Shown: positions 59,289 through 64,000 of the stretch, one piece after another
Layout of the letters: the number at the start of each line of letters is the position of its first letter
Position numbering within the stretch: the stretch's first letter is position 1
Origin: Arthrobacter sp. 9AX
GTDB taxonomy: Bacteria > Actinomycetota > Actinomycetes > Actinomycetales > Micrococcaceae
DNA length: 64,000 bases
Reading direction: 5' to 3'
Assembly: GCF_902506095.1 (NCBI RefSeq)
Contig: NZ_LR733293.1
Coordinates: 3,949,476 to 4,013,475, forward strand
Position numbers and translations under genes: made by a program
Notes under the pieces: generated by a model
What the model saw: the letters and a program-made list of their open reading frames with translations, nothing else
Database searches by the model: none
Told to the model about the DNA's origin: nothing

Positions 59289-61340
59289 ATGCCGAACTAC
59301 AGGGTGTCGATGGATATCGGCGGGACGTTCACGGACATCGTGGCGTACGACCAGGCCGCAGGGACCTATGAGGCGACGAAAGCCTCCACCACGCCGGGCA
59401 ACCTGAGCGCCGGCGTCATCGCCGGTCTGGAATCGATTGTTACCGACCTGTCCGACATCGAATTCCTGGTGCACGGCACCACCCAGGGCCTGAACGCCTT
59501 CCTCGAGCGCCGCGGCGTTCGCGTGCTGCTGCTGGCCACCGCCGGCGTCGAGGACTCCTACCACATCGCCCGCGGACCCCGCCTGGAGCTCTACAACGCC
59601 CAATACCGCAAGCCCGCTCCCCTGGTGGAGCGGAAGGACGTCATCGGCGTCGGCGGACGCCTCGACGGCCAGGGCCACGAGATCCGGCCGCTCGACGAAG
59701 TGGCCGTCCGCCAGGCCGCCCGCCGGGCAGTGGACGAAGGATACGGCGCCGTGGCCGTTGCCTTCCTCTTCAGCTACAAGAACCCGGCCCACGAACTTCG
59801 TGCCCGGGAAATCCTGCTCGAAGAACTGGGCGAAGACTTCACCATCTCCCTTTCGCATGAAGCAGCCAAGGAATGGCGCGAATACGAGCGCACCTCCTCC
59901 GCCGTCGTCGAGGCTTACACCGGTCCCGTGGTCCGCAACTACCTCCTGGACCTGGAAGAGAAGCTTGCCGACCGCGGCGTGGAGGCCCCGCTGCACATCA
60001 TGCAGTCCTCCGGCGGCGTGCTCACCGCCGAGTCCGCCCGCAAACGTCCCCTTCAGACGCTGCTGTCCGGACCGGTCGGCGGCGCCATGGGGGACGTCGA
60101 ACTGGCCGGCGTGTCCGGCAACCGCAACCTCATCGGCGTTGACATGGGCGGCACCTCCTTCGACGTTTCACTGGTGGTGGACGGGAAACCCGACGTGTCC
60201 ACCGAGGCCCACCTCGAAGGCCTGCCGATGCTCATGAGCGTCGTCAACATCCACACCGTGGGAGCCGGCGGCGGCTCGGTGGCATGGCTCGAAGCCGGCG
60301 GCCTCCGGGTTGGCCCGCGGTCCGCCGGCGCCACCCCCGGCCCGGCCTGCTACGGCCGCGGCGGCACCGAACCCACCGTCACCGACGCCAACCTGGTGCT
60401 CGGCCGTGTTGACCCCGACTGGTTCGCCGGCGGACAGGTCGCCCTGGACCGGGAAGCAGCCATCGCTGCCCTCAAAACCGTGGGAGACCAGCTCGGCCTG
60501 GACCCCATCGCCATGGCCGAAGGCATCTGCGACGTCGCCAACTCCCAGATGGCCCAGGCCATCCGCACCATCACCATCTCCCGCGGCATCGAACCGCGCG
60601 ACTTTGCCCTCGTCGCCTTCGGCGGCGCAGGACCGATGCACGCGGTCTTCCTCGCCAAGGAGCTCGGGATCCCCGAAACGGTGGTTCCCCGGTTCCCCGG
60701 CGCGTTCTCCGCATGGGGCATGCTGCAGACCAACATCCGCAAGGACTTCTCCGAGCCGTACTTCTTCCTCGATGAGGACATCGACGTCACTGACATGGCC
60801 GGTGTCCTGCGACGGATGGAAGCTGAGGGCCTGAAGTCCCTCGTCTCCGAGGGCGTCCCCGAGGAAAGCCGCGGCACCAGCGCCTCCGTGGACGTGCGCT
60901 ACCAGTCGCAGGAATTTTCGCTGAACGTTCCCCTGACGTCCGCCGACGAACCCGAGTCAGAGGGCTTCGTCGCCAACCTGGCCACCCGCTTCTCCGCCAT
61001 GTACCACGAGCGCTACGGGCACTCCAACCTCGGCGCCCCGATCGAAATCGTCGCACTGCGGACGCAGGCGGTGGGTGACCTCGGCCGGCTCGAGGCACCG
61101 CTCTTCGCCACCGCACAGAGCCCGGAGTTCAAGCACGAAGTGCGCCGGGTGGTCTTTGACCACGAAGAACACGACACCACCGTGGTGCGCCGCGACGACC
61201 TGGCCGCCGGGCACGCCTTTGAAGGCCCCGCCATCATCGTGGAACAGACCGCCACCACCGTAGTGCCGCCGGGGTTCAACGTCACCGTGGACGAGTTCGG
61301 CTCCCTGGTCATCCGCACCGAAGACGCAGAAGGAAATTGA
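59289..61340 (+). CDS. N-methylhydantoinase A / acetone carboxylase-like subunit A (HyuA)
   Basis: This 683-residue protein of the hydantoinase A family has an N-terminal ATP-site block MDIGGTFTDIVAYD and a central IGVDMGGTSFDVSLV, the two phosphate loops of the ASKHA fold, with IHTVGAGGGSVAWLE as another family block. ATG 59289 follows GAGGAG. It works with the next gene as an ATP-dependent hydantoinase or 5-oxoprolinase-type enzyme. Substrate specificity within the family (N-methylhydantoin, 5-oxoproline, ketone carboxylation) cannot be read from sequence. Confidence 0.9.
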   Translation: MPNYRVSMDIGGTFTDIVAYDQAAGTYEATKASTTPGNLSAGVIAGLESIVTDLSDIEFLVHGTTQGLNAFLERRGVRVLLLATAGVEDSYHIARGPRLELYNAQYRKPAPLVERKDVIGVGGRLDGQGHEIRPLDEVAVRQAARRAVDEGYGAVAVAFLFSYKNPAHELRAREILLEELGEDFTISLSHEAAKEWREYERTSSAVVEAYTGPVVRNYLLDLEEKLADRGVEAPLHIMQSSGGVLTAESARKRPLQTLLSGPVGGAMGDVELAGVSGNRNLIGVDMGGTSFDVSLVVDGKPDVSTEAHLEGLPMLMSVVNIHTVGAGGGSVAWLEAGGLRVGPRSAGATPGPACYGRGGTEPTVTDANLVLGRVDPDWFAGGQVALDREAAIAALKTVGDQLGLDPIAMAEGICDVANSQMAQAIRTITISRGIEPRDFALVAFGGAGPMHAVFLAKELGIPETVVPRFPGAFSAWGMLQTNIRKDFSEPYFFLDEDIDVTDMAGVLRRMEAEGLKSLVSEGVPEESRGTSASVDVRYQSQEFSLNVPLTSADEPESEGFVANLATRFSAMYHERYGHSNLGAPIEIVALRTQAVGDLGRLEAPLFATAQSPEFKHEVRRVVFDHEEHDTTVVRRDDLAAGHAFEGPAIIVEQTATTVVPPGFNVTVDEFGSLVIRTEDAEGN

Positions 61341-61350
61341 GGTACCACCA

Positions 61351-63024
61351 ATGACAATCACCGCAGTCAAAACCCTGGACCCCGTAACCGTGGAAATCAT
61401 CCGCAATGCGCTCACCAGCGCCGCGGATGACATGAACGCCACCCTGATCCGCTCCGCCTACTCACCCATCCTCTACGAGGGCGGGGACTGCGTGGTGGCG
61501 CTGCTGGACACCGAACACCGTGTGCTCGGACAGTCCGCCGGCCTCCCCCTGTTCCTCGGCAACCTGGAAACCTGCTCCATCGCCGTGGAGGAACTCTACG
61601 GCCGCGAAGTCTGGCAGGAAGGGGACGTGTGGATCCTCAACGACTCCTACCTCGGCGGAACGCACCTGAACGACGTCACCATCTTCGCGCCCATTTTCAA
61701 TGACGGCTCGGTGGTGGGCTTCGCCGCCACCCGTGCGCACTGGATGGACATGGGATCCAAGGATGTGGGTGGCTCCATGGATGCCACGGACATCTTCCAG
61801 GAAGGCTTCCGCATGGGGCCGGTCAAGCTTATTGAAGCCGGCATCGAAACCTCCGTGGTGGACCTGATCCGCACCAACGTGCGCTTCCCCTACCAGACCA
61901 TCGGCGACATGCACGCGATGATCGCCGCACTCCGGATGGGAACCACCCGGATGAAGGAACTGGTGGGCCGGTACGGCATGGAGCAGCTCGATGCCGCCCG
62001 CGATGAGATCTTCCGGCAGACCGAGGAGATCGAGCGCGAAACCGTCCGTAACATCCCCGACGGCGTGTACGAAGCCGAGGGCGTGCTGGACAACGACGGC
62101 ATCAACCTGGACACCCCCATCCCCATCAGGCTGAAGATCACCGTCGCCGGGGACACCGTGGACTTCGACGTCACCGGCTCCGCCGACCAGACCATGGGCC
62201 CGGTCAACTGCGGTGCAGCCCAGGCCGTCTCGGCCCTGCGCGTGGGATACAAGCTCCTGGTCAGCCCTGACTCCAACTCCAACGGCGGATCCTTCCGCCC
62301 GCTCACCACCCAGGTGCGTTCCGGCTCGGTGCTCGGCGCCGTGGCACCGGCACCCTGCCAGTGGTACTTCTCCCACCTGGGACTGCTGATCGACCTCGTC
62401 TCCAAGGCCATGGCACCCGCCATGCCCGACCGCGTGGCCAGCGCCAGCCACGGCGACTCCATGATCATCACCGCCGCCGGCTTCGATCCCCGCTTCGGCC
62501 GGAACTTCGTCAGCATGGAAGCCACCCTGGGCGGCTGGGGCGCCTGGCAGGGCACGGACGGCGAATCCGCCATGATCAACAACGTCAACGGCTCCCTCAA
62601 GGACCTGCCCATCGAAATGATGGAAACCCGTTACCCGCTGCGGATCAACGAGTACTCCATCCGCCCGAACTCCGGCGGCCCCGGGCAGTGGCGCGGCGGC
62701 AACGGTGTTGTCCGTGAATACGAGTTCCTCGCCGACTGCGTGGTGGGCCTCTGGTTCGAAAGGTCCAAGACGCCGGCCTGGGGCCTCTTCGGCGGATCCG
62801 ACGCCCAGGGTCCGGAAGTAGTGATCAACCCGGGCCGCCACGATGAGGTCCGGACGCTGAAGGCCAACGCAAGGAAAATCAAGGCCGGCGACGTTGTGCG
62901 CCTGGCCGTCGGGGGCGGCGGCGGCTTCGGCGATGTCGCCAAACGCTCCCGTGAAGACATCGAGTACGACATCGTCAACGGTTTCATCACCGAGGACTTC
63001 GCCAAAACCCACTACGGCTACTAA
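61351..63024 (+). CDS. N-methylhydantoinase B subunit (HyuB)
   Basis: This 557-residue hydantoinase B family protein follows HyuA by ten bases. Conserved parts are VEIIRNALTSAADDMNATL, ADDMNATLIRSAYSPILYEG (split), LNDSYLGGTHLNDVT, NSGGPGQWRGGNG and VGGGGGFGDVAKR near the end. The last is diagnostic of the family. With HyuA it forms the active enzyme. The next gene is a binding protein, so an importer for the substrate is probably encoded beyond the window. Confidence 0.9.
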   Translation: MTITAVKTLDPVTVEIIRNALTSAADDMNATLIRSAYSPILYEGGDCVVALLDTEHRVLGQSAGLPLFLGNLETCSIAVEELYGREVWQEGDVWILNDSYLGGTHLNDVTIFAPIFNDGSVVGFAATRAHWMDMGSKDVGGSMDATDIFQEGFRMGPVKLIEAGIETSVVDLIRTNVRFPYQTIGDMHAMIAALRMGTTRMKELVGRYGMEQLDAARDEIFRQTEEIERETVRNIPDGVYEAEGVLDNDGINLDTPIPIRLKITVAGDTVDFDVTGSADQTMGPVNCGAAQAVSALRVGYKLLVSPDSNSNGGSFRPLTTQVRSGSVLGAVAPAPCQWYFSHLGLLIDLVSKAMAPAMPDRVASASHGDSMIITAAGFDPRFGRNFVSMEATLGGWGAWQGTDGESAMINNVNGSLKDLPIEMMETRYPLRINEYSIRPNSGGPGQWRGGNGVVREYEFLADCVVGLWFERSKTPAWGLFGGSDAQGPEVVINPGRHDEVRTLKANARKIKAGDVVRLAVGGGGGFGDVAKRSREDIEYDIVNGFITEDFAKTHYGY

Positions 63025-63047
63025 ACGCCGCATAGAAAGGACTGACC

Positions 63048-64000
63048 GTGAAAATCACCAAGCGTCCAGCCGCAGCCATGGCCCTCCTGAGCCTCGCCCT
63101 GCTGACCTCGGCATGCAGCCCGCCCGCCCAAAGCAGCAGCACGGAAGCCACGGCCGCCGCTGCAGACCAGAAGCTCAACGTCGGCTTCTTCGGTTTTGCC
63201 AAATCCAACGGCTTTGCCCAGGGCACGTACCTCGGCGTGGAGCAGGCGGCCAAAGCCAACAACGCGAGCGCCACCTTCGTGGACTCCAACTTCAGTGCAC
63301 AGACGCAGGTCCAGCAGATCCAGGACGCCGTCACCTCCAAGCAGTTCGAGGTGATCGTTGTCCAGGCCAATGACAACCAGGCCCTCATCGCACCGTTGAC
63401 GCAGGCCGTGCAGGCAGGCATCACGGTGGTTGTTGAATTCTCGGTCATCGGGCCCAAGTTCGACACCATCCAGCCGCAAGTGCCTGGCGCCATCAGCATC
63501 GTGGACCTGCCCACCCGCAACGGCAAGGTGCTCGGCGAGATGGGCAAGGAAGCCTGCGCCACGGTGCAGGGCGACACCTGCAAGGTGGCCTACCTTGAAG
63601 GCTTCAAGTCCCTGCCCCTGGACAACGCCCGGACCGATGCCGTGAAGGCAGAACTGGCCACCGATCCAAGGATCCAGCTCGTGGCCAGCGTTGAAGGCGG
63701 CTACACCCAGGACACCGGCCGCCAGGCCTTCCAGAACGTCTCCCAGGCCAACCCTGATGTGGACGTGGTGATCGGCGCATCCCAGGCCATCACCGGAGCC
63801 GCCGCGGCCGCCGGGAACAGTGACATCAAGTTCATCGGCAACGGCGCATCCGTGTCCAACGTGGAAGCGGTCCGCTCCGGTAAATGGTTCTCCATCTACG
63901 TCAGCGACGTGGTGGCCAACGGAGCCAAGGCCACCGAACTGGGGCTCGCCAAGGCGCGGGGCAAGCAGGTGGAAACCGCCATCGACGAAGCCAGCCTCTC
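63048..64000 (+). CDS. Sugar-type ABC transporter substrate-binding lipoprotein (3' end outside window)
   Basis: The open frame from GTG 63048, behind AGAAAGG, runs to the window end (317 codons). It has a lipoprotein signal (KITKRPAAAMALLSLALL then TSAC, Cys ~23), and a mature domain of the Peripla_BP_4 type (LNVGFFGFAKSNGFAQGTY, VIVVQANDNQALIAPLTQA, DVVIGASQAITGAAAAAG). Such CUT2-like binding proteins usually bind monosaccharides or small polyols. Here one follows hydantoinase genes by 23 bases, so its ligand may be a hydantoin-pathway substrate. Inference only. Confidence 0.85.
   Translation, partial: MKITKRPAAAMALLSLALLTSACSPPAQSSSTEATAAAADQKLNVGFFGFAKSNGFAQGTYLGVEQAAKANNASATFVDSNFSAQTQVQQIQDAVTSKQFEVIVVQANDNQALIAPLTQAVQAGITVVVEFSVIGPKFDTIQPQVPGAISIVDLPTRNGKVLGEMGKEACATVQGDTCKVAYLEGFKSLPLDNARTDAVKAELATDPRIQLVASVEGGYTQDTGRQAFQNVSQANPDVDVVIGASQAITGAAAAAGNSDIKFIGNGASVSNVEAVRSGKWFSIYVSDVVANGAKATELGLAKARGKQVETAIDEASL

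Noticed and set aside
61462..63033. 523-codon open frame antisense to the hydantoinase B gene
   Set aside because: Shadow of a high-GC gene: no ribosome site, Gly/His/Val-rich composition, and the plus-strand frame is a clear family member.
1..64000. CRISPR arrays, rRNA genes and replication origin
   Set aside because: No regularly spaced direct repeats, rRNA-like sequence or DnaA-box clusters were seen on reading both strands.

Overview
This 64 kb window looks like chromosome of a high-GC actinobacterium, most likely Arthrobacter in the broad sense (Arthrobacter, Pseudarthrobacter, Paenarthrobacter). The evidence is G+C-rich codon usage, frequent GTG starts, ATGA start/stop overlaps within operons, GAF-ANTAR, DUF4383, DUF3618, holin-X and DUF4862 proteins, and a sugar ABC importer with no ATPase gene of its own. 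No rRNA, intact tRNA, CRISPR array, intact IS element or prophage was recognised.

Region 1 (1-7676) is a catabolic operon that fits trans-4-hydroxy-L-proline degradation: amino-acid-type ABC transporter (permease end and ATPase), proline-racemase-family epimerase, FAD D-amino-acid oxidoreductase, DHDPS-family deaminase, aldehyde dehydrogenase, and two SDR dehydrogenases. Region 2 (7677-10455) is decayed: a frameshifted dienelactone hydrolase, the last codons of an acyl-CoA synthetase, a fumarylacetoacetase-family gene with a shifted N-terminus, and the first copy of a dispersed repeat. Region 3 (10456-22408) is a sugar locus around a GH31 alpha-xylosidase, a Gfo/Idh/MocA oxidoreductase and a TIM-barrel isomerase on the minus strand, and an ABC importer plus a 615-residue protein of unknown function on the plus strand. 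A LacI regulator lies between them, and near-identical operators precede both transcription units.

Region 4 (22409-25117) holds repeat copies, fragments of CNNM-like, IS256-transposase and phosphotransferase genes, and a STAS-like protein. Region 5 (25118-36628) is envelope-oriented: secreted proteins and lipoproteins, a NarL-type response regulator followed by a histidine kinase and a second kinase-like membrane protein, then a run of small membrane proteins, lipoproteins and a secreted lipase-like hydrolase. Region 6 (36629-45424) contains a GAF-ANTAR regulator whose tail has been altered next to a repeat copy, a MarR-regulated envelope/stress operon (apolipoprotein-like, holin-X, DUF3618, MarR, DUF4383, PRC/YsnF), and a serine-recombinase remnant.

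Region 7 (45639-53098) is a GntR-controlled locus with a BASS transporter, amidase, polar amino-acid ABC transporter, FAH-family hydrolase and DUF4862 protein; the TGTAGACA motif recurs upstream of the divergent genes and of the transporter. Region 8 (53574-64000) has an RsbQ-like hydrolase, a heterodimeric ABC exporter, an N-methylhydantoinase A/B pair, and the start of a sugar-type binding protein cut by the window end.

The most unusual feature is a family of five dispersed intergenic repeats (near 9.9, 22.8, 24.3, 37.0 and 55.0 kb). Four copies share an architecture of three related GTCAG-containing motifs in -,+,- orientation, including a 69-70 bp module bounded by inverted motifs; the fifth copy carries that module inverted. 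The copies sit at boundaries between functional gene blocks, next to gene remnants. Several accessory genes also carry single-base frameshifts, which may be true decay or sequencing error.
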